64,000 bases of DNA from Flavobacterium pokkalii. GTDB taxonomy: Bacteria > Bacteroidota > Bacteroidia > Flavobacteriales > Flavobacteriaceae. Positions 54,777-62,962 of the stretch are shown here, one piece after another (the first letter of the stretch is position 1; every line of letters starts with the position of its first letter). The stretch covers positions 248,001-312,000 of the forward strand of contig NZ_NASZ01000001.1 in NCBI RefSeq assembly GCF_014596575.1, given 5' to 3'. Made by a program: the position numbers and the translations under genes. The notes below the pieces were generated by a model that worked only from the letters and a program-made list of their open reading frames with translations, searched no databases and was not told the origin of the DNA.

Positions 54777-55598
54777 ATGAATTATTCGTACGTTATTATT
54801 GATGACAGTCCTGAAAGTGTCATGGAAACCAAAGCAGTAGCTGAAGGTTTTTCTGAACTTACTTTTGTCGGCTCTGCTAATAACTACGAAGAAGGTTTGA
54901 ATTTGATTTTAGAGCACAATCCTCAACTGGTTTTTCTTGAAATTGATCCTAAAAATAAGAAAAGCAACCTTTCCTTAGCATTGATTAACGAATTGTATCG
55001 TTATTTAAATGTAATTCCGAAAATAATAATTACTACTTCTAAAAAGGATTTTGCTTTCGAAGCCATTCAGTATCAGGTTACTGATTATTTACTCAAACCT
55101 TTGGCGCGGATTGATTTTGTAAAGTTGGTCTTAAAGCTAAAAAAAGCTACTGGAGTTTCGGAAAAAGTGGTTGAGACAGAAAGTTTAAAAGAGGAAGAAG
55201 ATCCCAAAACCAGTTTTGTAGCCGAGCATGAGACACCAACAGTTACTGAGCCGCTTATTCTGTGTATTAAGTCCTATGGAGATTATAGATATATTGATAC
55301 CAGAGATATTTGTTATTTGCAGGCTGATAATAATTCAACGGATATTCATTTAAGTACGGGCGAAACCGTTACGGCTTTTAAAACGTTGAAACATTTTGAA
55401 AATGTTTTGTCCTTTCCTTTTGTTCGAATTCACAACAGTTATATTGTAAATAGTAATTTGATTTCCCGAATTCATACCGGAAATGCAGTGTGTTATATCA
55501 AAAATTCTGCTGCCAAAATTCCTTTCTCCAAATCATATAAGGCAAACATTGATCTTATTATTTCTGAAATTTCAAACGGAAATTATTTAGAAATTTAA
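54777..55598 (+). CDS. LytTR response-regulator-like protein with Glu at phospho-site
   Basis: 273 residues from the ATG at 54777 (MNYSYVIIDDSPESV); a GTG three codons earlier is also possible. N-terminal receiver domain (1-120): acidic pair D9/D10, Thr in IIITTSKKDF and Lys in YLLKPL are conserved, but the phosphoacceptor position reads FLEID (Glu55) instead of Asp. A charged linker follows (about 125-158). C-terminal LytTR DNA-binding domain (about 160-270) shows DYRYIDTRDICYLQADNNS and FPFVRIHNSYIVN. Glu can mimic phospho-Asp, so the regulator may be constitutively on or fire independently of a kinase. A decayed copy of its last 160 bases follows it. Confidence 0.9.
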   Translation: MNYSYVIIDDSPESVMETKAVAEGFSELTFVGSANNYEEGLNLILEHNPQLVFLEIDPKNKKSNLSLALINELYRYLNVIPKIIITTSKKDFAFEAIQYQVTDYLLKPLARIDFVKLVLKLKKATGVSEKVVETESLKEEEDPKTSFVAEHETPTVTEPLILCIKSYGDYRYIDTRDICYLQADNNSTDIHLSTGETVTAFKTLKHFENVLSFPFVRIHNSYIVNSNLISRIHTGNAVCYIKNSAAKIPFSKSYKANIDLIISEISNGNYLEI

Positions 55599-55617
55599 AA
55601 AAGTACATTCTGTAGCT

Positions 55618-55777
55618 TTATTGTAATAGTCTTTAATTTCCAGAATTTATACTGGAAATTCAGTATGCTATTAAGAATTCTAATGCTAAAATTTCATTCT
55701 GTAAATCGTGTAAAGCAAATAATAGCTCTCGGTTGTTTCTGAAATTTCAAATGGAAATTACCTGAAAATTTAAAAAA
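55618..55777 (+). pseudogene. Degenerate duplicate of the LytTR gene 3' end
   Basis: About 160 bp that align with 55440-55602 of the LytTR gene from the region encoding YIVNSNLIS to past the stop codon. Matched blocks include GGAAAT, TTCTGAAATTTCAAA and GAAATTTAAAAAA-type endings. By eye identity is around 70 percent with small indels, and the frame is broken, so it encodes nothing. Confidence 0.75.
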
Positions 55778-55798
55778 CGGTCGTTTACCCAGATTTGA

Positions 55799-55838
55799 GG
55801 TTCATTCACTCATAAACGGGGTTATTCTACCATAAACG
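55799..55838. promoter_or_regulatory. Tandem 20-bp direct repeat, putative LytTR operator
   Basis: Units 55799-55818 and 55819-55838 agree at 15 of 20 positions, both ending CATAAACG (55811-55818 and 55831-55838). LytTR regulators bind pairs of direct repeats about two helical turns apart, which this 20-bp period satisfies. It lies 112 bp upstream of the repeat-peptide gene and just after the LytTR gene, so it may be its target. Confidence 0.4.
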
Positions 55839-55950
55839 CCTGAAAACAGGCATGAAATAAGGGTTGTCTATGTAATTTTACTTCAAGAAAAACGCTCAAG
55901 CGCTTTCGATTAATAAGTAAAAAAATATTAAAACATAAAAAACCCAAGTC

Positions 55951-56199
55951 ATGAAAAAATCAATCGTAACAATCGGATTATTCTCTTTAATGTTAGTTTT
56001 AACTTCTTTCACAGCTTCAACTTCTATTGATGGAGGAAGTAGAACAATCAAAACTGATAATGTTGTTAATATCGATGGAGGAAGTAGAACTATTAAAACA
56101 GATAATATAGCTAATATCGATGGAGGTAGCAGAACTATTAAAACAGATAATATAGCTAATATCGATGGAGGTAGCAGAACAATCAAAACTGATAATTAA
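55951..56199 (+). CDS. Small secreted protein of four tandem 15-residue repeats
   Basis: 82 residues, not recognised. An N-terminal signal peptide of about 22 residues (MKKSIVTIGLFSLMLVLTSF) precedes four repeats, each IDGGSRTIKTDN followed by a 3-residue spacer (VVN, IAN or IAN); the last repeat ends the protein at its Asn. The 45-bp DNA units begin at 56026, 56071, 56116 and 56161. Unit 2 is a mosaic of unit 1 at its 5' part and unit 3 at its 3' part, and unit 4 mixes unit 3 and unit 1, as expected from unequal exchange. The gene has its own terminator. The repeats are rich in Gly, Asp, Asn, Thr and Lys and could form a beta-solenoid or be cut into short peptides; both are inference. Neighbours: LytTR regulator and a TPR sensor kinase. 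Confidence 0.8.
   Translation: MKKSIVTIGLFSLMLVLTSFTASTSIDGGSRTIKTDNVVNIDGGSRTIKTDNIANIDGGSRTIKTDNIANIDGGSRTIKTDN
56026..56199 (+). repeat. 45-bp tandem repeat array, four units
   Basis: Four in-frame units at 56026-56070, 56071-56115, 56116-56160 and 56161-56199 (last truncated by the stop). Synonymous differences are shared between non-adjacent units. Confidence 0.9.
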
Positions 56200-56221
56200 A
56201 TACTCTATCCTAAAATATTAG

Positions 56222-56250
56222 AGGCTGTCAAATTTGACAGCCTTTTTTTA
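56222..56250 (+). terminator. Terminator of repeat-peptide gene
   Basis: Perfect palindrome AGGCTGTCAAA/TTTGACAGCCT (56222-56243) followed by T-run. Makes the repeat gene a separate unit. Confidence 0.85.
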
Positions 56251-56297
56251 TGCTGTTAACTTTAAATTAGTATTTTTGACGAAATTGAAATTTACTT

Positions 56298-58340
56298 TTG
56301 AAGACAATTGGAGTTAAATTAATCTTTTGGTTGGTATTATTTGTTTTTTTTTGTTGCAATCAAAAGAAAACAGATAATAAGTCTATTCAAGTAACAAATG
56401 ACAGTCTTTTAGTTTATTTTTCTTTAGCTAATGATTTTAATCTTCCGAAACAAAAAAGACTTGATTATGTTAGTAAGGCTAATGAAATAGTCATTCATCA
56501 GGAAAATGATTCTTTAAATAGGGTAAATCTCTTTAAAATTGCTAACAGGTATTATAATCTTAATAATTGGAAAGAATATAGTAAGACAGTCAATTTGATT
56601 TTAGAAAAATCACAAGAGGTTAAAGATACTTTAAGTTTGGCGAAAGCATATGGTTATCTCGGTGATTATTACCTCCAAAAGTCTATAGCAGATTCGGCCT
56701 TTTTAAATTATTACAAGGCTGAAAAGATGTATGATAAATTAAGTGTAAAATCTGAATTAGCCAGAACACTCATAAATAAAGCTGATTTATTATTTAAAGT
56801 TGGAGATTTTGTTAGTAGTGAAAAAGAGGTCTTTAAGGTTTTACGAACGATTAAGGGTGATAGAAATAATGATGTAGTTAATGAGGTAAATTATGATGCT
56901 TATAATATTTTAGGGAAAGTATATAATGGAATGGGAGAGTATGAAAATTCTATCTTATATCATAATAAAGCGTTGAAAACGCTCGATAAAATGCAAATAA
57001 TAGGAAAGAGTCAAACAATGGCCATTTCATACTTAAATTTAGGGTTAGTTTATGTGAATTTGAAAAATTTTGCGGTAGCAAAAGATTATTTTATTAAAGG
57101 AATAGAGCAACAAAAGATAGATAACCAGGATTTAAATATAGAGGCTTTTTTATTAGATAATTTGGGGTATGCTAAGTTTAAACTAGAAGAGAAAAGAGAT
57201 CTTCCTAATTTATTTTATCAATCATTAAAAATATGGGATAGTTTGAAATTAGCTTCTGGAGTTTTTGTTAGTAAAATGCATTTGTCTGAGTATTATAGTT
57301 CTAGGGAAGATACAGCAAAAGCTTTACAATTTTCTAAAGAAGCACTTTCTCTCGCAAGGAGTACTAATGTTCCTCGTGATGTGATGAGAGCTTTGAATCA
57401 AATTTCAGTTTTAGATCCGAAAAATGCTTCTGCTTACACAAAAGAGTATATCCGAATCAATGAAGAGTTGCAGAGAGAAGAACGAAAAATAGGCGAAAAA
57501 TTTTCTCGTATAGAATATGAAACGGATCAGATAAAAGGTGAAAATTCGGATTTAGAAGCTAAAAATAGACGATTGGTTTATTTTTTCTCCGGGATTGCAA
57601 TTTTAGGAATGTTTATCTACATCATTAAATCACAAAAGGCGAAGAATAGAGAGCTTTTGTATAAACAACAGCAACAGAAAGCTAATGAGGATATTTATAA
57701 CCTGATGATTTCCCAGCAAAATACTATTGAAGCTAACAGGGTTCAGGAAAAAAAACGTGTGGCGCAGGAATTACACGACGGTGTTTTGGGTAGAATGTTT
57801 GGGGTGAGAATGAACTTGGAAGGTTTGAATCCCTTTAATGATGATTTGGCGGTTAGTCAGCGAAATGATTATCTGGCTGAATTGAAAAATATCGAACAGG
57901 ATATTCGTGAAATTTCACATGATTTGAACAGGGAAAAATCAGAATTAATTAATAACTTCGTTGCTATTGTAGACAATCTTTTTGAGGAACAAAGGAAGAC
58001 GTTTTCAGCAAAATTATTTTCGAGTATCGATTCTACTATTAGATGGGATTTAGCAGTCAATTCGGTAAAAATTAATTTGTACCGTATTATTCAGGAGTCT
58101 TTGCAGAATATTAATAAATACGCAAAAGCAACTACTGTTAAAGTTGATTTGAAAAAACAGGAAAATAGTATTCTGTTAACCATTACTGATGATGGAATTG
58201 GTTTTAATGTAAATCTTAAAAAGAAAGGCATTGGGTTGCAAAATATGATTTCGCGTTCTAAAGAGTGTAATGGAACTTTTAATGTAAAATCAGAAGTTGG
58301 TAAAGGAACCACAATTACGGTTAGTATTCCCTTAGAATAA
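56298..58340 (+). CDS. TPR-type sensor histidine kinase (HisKA_3), lipoprotein-like N-terminus
   Basis: 680 residues, starts with TTG at 56298 because the hydrophobic signal (MKTIGVKLIFWLVLFVFFCC, Cys 19/20) opens there. A large sensor part (about 50-400) is built of TPR-like helical pairs (AKAYGYLGDYYLQKSIAD, YNILGKVYNGMGEYENSI, SYLNLGLVYVNLKNFAVAKD). One membrane helix (427-445), then a coiled linker, the HisKA_3 dimerisation helix with phosphorylated His493 in VAQELHDGVLGRMFGV, and the HATPase domain (RIIQESLQNINKYAKA, TDDGIGFN, GIGLQNMISRS, GKGTTITV). The TPR part is predicted periplasmic. Its partner response regulator lies 22 bp downstream. Confidence 0.9.
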   Translation: MKTIGVKLIFWLVLFVFFCCNQKKTDNKSIQVTNDSLLVYFSLANDFNLPKQKRLDYVSKANEIVIHQENDSLNRVNLFKIANRYYNLNNWKEYSKTVNLILEKSQEVKDTLSLAKAYGYLGDYYLQKSIADSAFLNYYKAEKMYDKLSVKSELARTLINKADLLFKVGDFVSSEKEVFKVLRTIKGDRNNDVVNEVNYDAYNILGKVYNGMGEYENSILYHNKALKTLDKMQIIGKSQTMAISYLNLGLVYVNLKNFAVAKDYFIKGIEQQKIDNQDLNIEAFLLDNLGYAKFKLEEKRDLPNLFYQSLKIWDSLKLASGVFVSKMHLSEYYSSREDTAKALQFSKEALSLARSTNVPRDVMRALNQISVLDPKNASAYTKEYIRINEELQREERKIGEKFSRIEYETDQIKGENSDLEAKNRRLVYFFSGIAILGMFIYIIKSQKAKNRELLYKQQQQKANEDIYNLMISQQNTIEANRVQEKKRVAQELHDGVLGRMFGVRMNLEGLNPFNDDLAVSQRNDYLAELKNIEQDIREISHDLNREKSELINNFVAIVDNLFEEQRKTFSAKLFSSIDSTIRWDLAVNSVKINLYRIIQESLQNINKYAKATTVKVDLKKQENSILLTITDDGIGFNVNLKKKGIGLQNMISRSKECNGTFNVKSEVGKGTTITVSIPLE

Positions 58341-58361
58341 TATTAATATTTGATAAAGCAA

Positions 58362-59042
58362 ATGACAACTGAAACTAAGCTCAAGAAAAACATTTTGATT
58401 GTTGATGATCATCCGTTTATTATTCAGGGGTACAAAAATGCCATTACAAGATATAATCCAAATGCTTATGAGTTTGTAATTGCTGAAGCAAAAGACTGTC
58501 AGTCGGCTTTTGATTTAATTACTAATCCTGATACAGCTGTTTTTGATATTGCTTTTTTGGATATAAGTATGCCTTCCTATGAGGAAAAAGAACTGTATTC
58601 CGGAGAAGATTTGGCTAAATTAATTTTGCAATACATGCCTGATTGCAAGATTGTAATGTTAACGATGTTTACGGAGTTTTTAAAGTTAAAAACTTTGATA
58701 AATAATGTTAGTCCCAGAGGTTTAGTGATAAAAAATGATTTGACTTTTGACGAATTGTTAATTGCTTTTGATAAGGTTATTAATGACGAAATATATTATA
58801 GTAAATCTATTTTGGAAATGTTAAGCTCGCATGATAATTCGATTGAAATAGATTTATTTGATAAACAGATTTTGTTTCATTTGTCCAAAGGAACCAAAAT
58901 ACAAGATATTCCCCAGTTTGTACCAATTTCTCTAAATGCCATTGAATCCAGAAAGGCAAATCTAAAAGAGTTATTCGAAGTAGTTGATGGAGAAGATAGC
59001 GATTTGGTGAGAGCTGCTAAAAATAAAGGCTTGATTTTCTAA
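58362..59042 (+). CDS. NarL/FixJ-type response regulator
   Basis: 226 residues from the ATG at 58362; the frame could begin at a TTG four codons earlier. The receiver domain is complete: Asp pair in LIVDDHPFI, phosphoacceptor Asp in IAFLDISMPS, Thr in VMLTMFTE and Lys in LVIKNDLTFDE. The C-terminal helix-turn-helix (DKQILFHLSKGTKIQDIP to SLNAIESRKANLKELF) is a divergent LuxR/NarL type. It forms the pair with the TPR kinase and ends 84 bp before the convergent thiL gene. Target genes unknown; the adjacent repeat-peptide gene is a candidate. Confidence 0.9.
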   Translation: MTTETKLKKNILIVDDHPFIIQGYKNAITRYNPNAYEFVIAEAKDCQSAFDLITNPDTAVFDIAFLDISMPSYEEKELYSGEDLAKLILQYMPDCKIVMLTMFTEFLKLKTLINNVSPRGLVIKNDLTFDELLIAFDKVINDEIYYSKSILEMLSSHDNSIEIDLFDKQILFHLSKGTKIQDIPQFVPISLNAIESRKANLKELFEVVDGEDSDLVRAAKNKGLIF

Positions 59043-59059
59043 AAATACCGTAAAAATTA

Positions 59060-59110
59060 AAAACGCAAATTCAGAATAAATATCCTGAATTTGCGTTTTT
59101 TTTTATTGTA
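59060..59110. terminator. Terminator between response regulator and thiL
   Basis: A 15-bp perfect stem (59060-59074 with 59085-59099), T-run on the plus strand and A-run on the left, so it serves both converging genes. Confidence 0.88.
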
Positions 59111-59125
59111 ATAGTTTGGTGTGAT

Positions 59126-60172
59126 TTATTCGCTGAGTGCGTTCCAGCCTCTTGCTTTCAAAGGGATTTTGGTATTGGCACGGGTTACAAGATGAATGCC
59201 TTCACTTTCTTCAGTCATGTGTCCAATGATAGAAAAATTTGGATTCCCTTTTATTTTGTCAAAATCTTCAATAGGAATCGTAAACAGTAACTCGTAATCT
59301 TCACCTCCATTGATGGCAACAGTGGTACTGTCAATATTGAATTCTTCGCAAACATTGATAAATTGAGGATCCAGTGGTAATTTATCTTCGTATAAATTAC
59401 AGCCAACATTGGATTGTTTGCACAAATGAATAATTTCCGAAGATAATCCATCCGAAATATCAATCATAGCTGTAGGTTTGATTTCCAAAGCATGTAATAA
59501 AGTGCGAACATCCTTTCGGGCTTCCGGCTTTAATTGACGTTCAATTAAATAGGTATATAATTCTAAGTCAGGTTGCGAATTTGGATTTACCTGAAAGACC
59601 TGTTTTTCTCTTTCTAAAACCTGTAATCCCATATAAGCGGCACCAATATCTCCAGTTACTACCAATAAATTTGTTGGTTTTGCCCCATTGCGATAAACAA
59701 TTTCTTCTTCATCTGCTTCGCCTAACACGGTGATGCTAATAATTAATCCTTTTTGGGAAGAAGTGGTGTCTCCACCAATCACATCTACTTTGTATTCAGT
59801 GGCTGCCAAAGTTATTCCCTCATATAATTCTTCTAAAGCTTCCAAAGTAAAACGGTTAGAAACTGCAATAGAAACTGTGATTTGTGTTGCTTTGGCGTTC
59901 ATAGCGCAAATATCAGAAACATTGGTCACAACTGCTTTGTATCCCAAATGTTTCAAAGGCATATAAGCTAAGTCAAAATGAACACCTTCTACCATAATAT
60001 CGGTAGAAACTACTACTTTTTTGTCTTTAAAGTCCAAAACTGCGGCATCATCACCAATACCTTTTAAAGTAGAAGCTTGATTTATTTCAAAATGTTTGGT
60101 AAGATGTTCAATCAATCCAAATTCGCCCAATTGAGCAATGCTTGTACGTTGTGGGTTTTTATCTTCAATCAT
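59126..60172 (-). CDS. thiL: Thiamine-monophosphate kinase
   Basis: About 348 residues from the ATG at 60172 (MIEDKNPQRTSIAQLGEFGLIEHL); the frame is open to 60205. Phosphorylates thiamine monophosphate to thiamine diphosphate. ATP/Mg signatures KGIGDDAAVLDF, STDIMVEGVHFDL and GGDTTSSQ, plus the C-terminal NGGEDYELLFTIP, are complete. Upstream, beyond 60205, is a terminator copy that ends the toxin-antitoxin pair. Confidence 0.94.
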   Translation of the reverse strand: MIEDKNPQRTSIAQLGEFGLIEHLTKHFEINQASTLKGIGDDAAVLDFKDKKVVVSTDIMVEGVHFDLAYMPLKHLGYKAVVTNVSDICAMNAKATQITVSIAVSNRFTLEALEELYEGITLAATEYKVDVIGGDTTSSQKGLIISITVLGEADEEEIVYRNGAKPTNLLVVTGDIGAAYMGLQVLEREKQVFQVNPNSQPDLELYTYLIERQLKPEARKDVRTLLHALEIKPTAMIDISDGLSSEIIHLCKQSNVGCNLYEDKLPLDPQFINVCEEFNIDSTTVAINGGEDYELLFTIPIEDFDKIKGNPNFSIIGHMTEESEGIHLVTRANTKIPLKARGWNALSE

Positions 60173-60280
60173 ATTATTGCGAGGAACGAAGCAATCTCCG
60201 TTCATTTATTTATAATTTAAAGTGGCAAAGATACAAAGTTTTTAAGCCATAGTTTAAATGTAATTTTTGATTTTTGGAAA

Positions 60281-60312
60281 CAAAAAAACCTGACAATTTT
60301 CATCGTCAGGTT
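60281..60312 (-). terminator. Terminator copy 1 (after ParE-like toxin)
   Basis: Stem AACCTGAC/GTCAGGTT (8 bp) around a 10-nt loop, flanked by an A-run on the plus strand (T-run on minus). It differs from the copy at 60975-61006 at two positions that form one base pair. Confidence 0.75.
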
Positions 60313-60314
60313 GA

Positions 60315-60623
60315 TTATTTTTTAAGATTTGTTTTCCAAATTTCAGGATTTCTTGAAGTATGAAAAATTGCGAAAACAGTTACTGTTTTGTTTTCTTCGT
60401 TTATTTCATAATGAATGAGAAAAGGAAATTTTTCTATTTTTCGGCAACGGATAGAATTGTATTTAATAGAAAACAAATATGGATCTTTTTTTAAAGCATT
60501 GATTTGTTTTTTAGTTTGGTTTTTGTAGCGTAAACCCAAACCTTTTGATTGCAACTCGTACCATTCAAAAGTTCTCTGAATATCATTGAACGCATCAATG
60601 TCTATTTTTAAATGATAACTCAA
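60315..60623 (-). CDS. RelE/ParE-family toxin
   Basis: 102 residues. ParE/RelE fold: N-terminal strand-helix (YHLKIDIDAFNDIQRTFEWYELQS), helix with KKQINALKKDPYLFS, then the strands IRCRKIEKFPFLIHYEI and VTVFAIFHTSRNPEIW. ParE-type toxins poison DNA gyrase, RelE-type cut mRNA; this sequence leans to ParE. It lies 3 bp after the antitoxin gene. The stop codon begins right beside a terminator hairpin. Confidence 0.88.
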   Translation of the reverse strand: MSYHLKIDIDAFNDIQRTFEWYELQSKGLGLRYKNQTKKQINALKKDPYLFSIKYNSIRCRKIEKFPFLIHYEINEENKTVTVFAIFHTSRNPEIWKTNLKK

Positions 60624-60626
60624 GAG

Positions 60627-60848
60627 TTATAATGTTTTAGAAACTTTGTCCCAGTCTAAAAGTCTTTCGGGATTTGTTTTTGCTTTAGCCATTCTGTCTA
60701 AAACTATCTTTTGATGTTCAACAGGAATTTCAATGTCTTCATTCCAAATGGCATCATTCACTTTCAAACGATCTTTTGGAGAAAGCTGTTTTACCGCTTC
60801 AATCAGTTGATTGACACTTAAATCGATATTTAATTTTATAGTTTCCAT
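60627..60848 (-). CDS. Antitoxin of the ParE/RelE pair (addiction-module component)
   Basis: 73 residues. METIKLNIDLSVNQLIEAV and LSPKDRLKVNDAIWNED match the small addiction-module antitoxin family; C-terminal KAKTNPERLLDWDKV is the part that wraps the toxin. It precedes the toxin by 3 bp, the standard order, and presumably autoregulates the operon. Confidence 0.85.
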   Translation of the reverse strand: METIKLNIDLSVNQLIEAVKQLSPKDRLKVNDAIWNEDIEIPVEHQKIVLDRMAKAKTNPERLLDWDKVSKTL

Positions 60849-60974
60849 AGTAACAAAGTTAATGAAAATAGTTTATTGTTTTTAGCTTTGAATTTTCTGA
60901 AAGATTGAATCATTTCGTAAATACTGAAAGCGATAAATATTTTTCCATTTTAAATAGATTACTTTCAATAAAAA

Positions 60975-61006
60975 CAAAAAAACCTGATAATTTTCATCAT
61001 CAGGTT
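60975..61006 (-). terminator. Terminator copy 2 (after lepA)
   Basis: Stem AACCTGAT/ATCAGGTT with the same 10-nt loop as the copy at 60281-60312. 30 of 32 bases identical; the C-G pair there is T-A here. Confidence 0.8.
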
Positions 61007-61031
61007 TTCAATTATTCAATCTTAAAATCTT

Positions 61032-62828
61032 TTAATCATTTAATTTAAGTACAGCCATAAATGCCTCTTGTGGAATTTCTACGTTTCCTACCTGGCGCAT
61101 ACGTTTTTTACCTTTTTTCTGTTTTTCCAATAACTTACGTTTACGCGAAATATCTCCTCCATAACATTTTGCCGTAACGTCTTTACGCAAAGCTTTAATG
61201 GTTTCACGAGCAATAATTTTTGCTCCAATAGAAGCTTGAATTGGAATTTCAAACTGTTGTCTCGGGATTAACTCACGCAATTTTTCACACATTTTTTTAC
61301 CAATAGTATAGGCGTTGTCAGCGTGAATAAGAGCAGAAAGAGCATCTAGTTGATTAGCATTTAATAAAATATCCATTTTAACTAATTTGGATTCTCTCAT
61401 TCCTATTGGGTGGTAATCAAACGAAGCATAACCTTTAGAAACCGTTTTTAATCTGTCGTAAAAATCAAATACAATTTCAGCTAGAGGCATATCAAAATTC
61501 AATTCCACACGCTCCGTTGTTAAATACGTTTGATTAGTAATCAAGCCTCGTTTTTCGATACACAAACTCATTACGTTACCCACGAAATCTGCTTTAGTAA
61601 TAATAGTTGCTTTGATGTATGGTTCTTCTACACGATCCAATTTTGTAGCATCTGGTAAATCACTTGGGTTGTTTACGATAATTGGAGTGTCTGGTTCTTT
61701 TTTCGTATATGCCAAATACGAAACGTTAGGAACTGTGGTAATCACAGTCATGTTGAACTCACGCTCCAAACGCTCCTGAATAATTTCCATATGTAACATT
61801 CCTAAGAATCCACAACGGAAACCAAATCCTAAAGCAGCAGAACTTTCAGCAGAAAAAACTAATGAAGCATCATTCAATTGTAGCTTTTCCATCGAAGCAC
61901 GTAAATCTTCAAAATCTTCGGTGTCCACCGGATAAATTCCGGCAAATACCATTGGTTTTACATCTTCAAAACCCGTAATCATATTGCTGGTAGGAGTTTT
62001 AGCGTCGGTAATAGTATCACCCACTTTTACTTCCTTAGCTTCTTTAATTCCCGAAATCAAATAACCTACATCACCTGTAGAAATTTTATTTTTCGGAACC
62101 TGATTTAATTTTAAAGTACCTACTTCATCGGCAAAATATTCATTTCCAGTAGCCATGAATTTGATTTTCTGACCTTTGGTAATTTCACCGTTTACCACTC
62201 TAAAGATAACTTCGATACCACGGAAAGGATTATAATGTGAATCGAAAATCAAAGCTTGTAAAGGTTCCTCTTTGTTTCCAGATGGAGCAGGAATTTTTTC
62301 AATAATTGCAGCCAGGATGTTTTCAACTCCAAAACCGGTTTTACCCGAAGCGTGAATAATATCTTCTAAGTCGCATCCCAATAAATCAATAATATCGTCA
62401 CTTACTTCCTCCGGATTAGCACTTGGTAAATCGACTTTGTTTAAGACCGGGATAATTTCCAAATCGTTGTCCAAAGCCAAATATAAGTTCGAAATAGTTT
62501 GCGCCTGAATACTCTGAGCAGCATCTACTATCAACAAAGCACCTTCGCAGGCAGCAATAGAACGAGAAACTTCATAAGAGAAATCCACGTGTCCCGGAGT
62601 ATCAATAAGGTTCAGAATATATTCTTCTCCCTTGTATTTGTATTCCATTTGAATAGCGTGACTCTTAATGGTAATTCCACGTTCACGCTCAAGATCCATG
62701 TTGTCCAAAAGCTGTGCTTTTTCTTCACGAGCCGTAACGGTTTGCGTAGCTGCTAATAATCGGTCAGCCAACGTACTTTTCCCGTGGTCAATATGTGCAA
62801 TAATGCAAAAATTTCTAATGTGCTTCAT
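61032..62828 (-). CDS. lepA: Elongation factor 4 (LepA)
   Basis: 598 residues, full length. Ribosome-bound GTPase that helps translation initiation and back-translocation. G motifs: [25 protein letters not shown] and NKVDLPSA. The LepA-specific C-terminal domain ends [20 protein letters not shown]. Monocistronic; its terminator is copy 2 of the hairpin described at 60975. N-terminus ([12 protein letters not shown]) is canonical. Confidence 0.97.
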   Translation of the reverse strand: MKHIRNFCIIAHIDHGKSTLADRLLAATQTVTAREEKAQLLDNMDLERERGITIKSHAIQMEYKYKGEEYILNLIDTPGHVDFSYEVSRSIAACEGALLIVDAAQSIQAQTISNLYLALDNDLEIIPVLNKVDLPSANPEEVSDDIIDLLGCDLEDIIHASGKTGFGVENILAAIIEKIPAPSGNKEEPLQALIFDSHYNPFRGIEVIFRVVNGEITKGQKIKFMATGNEYFADEVGTLKLNQVPKNKISTGDVGYLISGIKEAKEVKVGDTITDAKTPTSNMITGFEDVKPMVFAGIYPVDTEDFEDLRASMEKLQLNDASLVFSAESSAALGFGFRCGFLGMLHMEIIQERLEREFNMTVITTVPNVSYLAYTKKEPDTPIIVNNPSDLPDATKLDRVEEPYIKATIITKADFVGNVMSLCIEKRGLITNQTYLTTERVELNFDMPLAEIVFDFYDRLKTVSKGYASFDYHPIGMRESKLVKMDILLNANQLDALSALIHADNAYTIGKKMCEKLRELIPRQQFEIPIQASIGAKIIARETIKALRKDVTAKCYGGDISRKRKLLEKQKKGKKRMRQVGNVEIPQEAFMAVLKLND

Positions 62829-62844
62829 TTCTTCTTTGTATCAA

Positions 62845-62962
62845 TTTTTTGTCTTGCCTGTTTTGGGCGTTCTCCTACGGGGCGGGCTTTCCGCTCTATC
62901 TTTTATTCCATTTCATTCCATAAAAGGATGCCGCTACACTCCCTAACGCAATCCCGAAAAAA
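62845..62962. repeat. Dispersed intergenic repeat remnant upstream of dusB
   Basis: GC-richer block between the divergent lepA and dusB genes, containing TGGGCGTTCTCCTACGGGGC and GGATGCCGCTACACTCCCT. Phrases of this type recur between genes in many flavobacterial genomes, by recall. The frames through it are not credible genes. Confidence 0.45.

Larger units (their letters stand above)
55599..55950. other. Region between LytTR gene and repeat-peptide gene
   Basis: 352-bp gap. It contains the degenerate 3' duplication of the LytTR gene (55618-55777), a tandem 20-bp repeat (55799-55838) and a short CCTG/CAGG stem with AAAA loop (55839-55850). A GC-rich AAGCGCTT palindrome lies at about 55897-55904. 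No consensus promoter was recognised for the next gene. Confidence 0.7.

Noticed and set aside
55896..56186. Antisense reading frame opposite the repeat-peptide gene with repeated LLPPSILAI segments
   Set aside because: It is only the reverse of the 45-bp repeats; the plus-strand frame has a signal peptide, terminator and a plausible start.
56026..56199. Possible CRISPR-like array
   Set aside because: Units are contiguous, in frame and without variable spacers.
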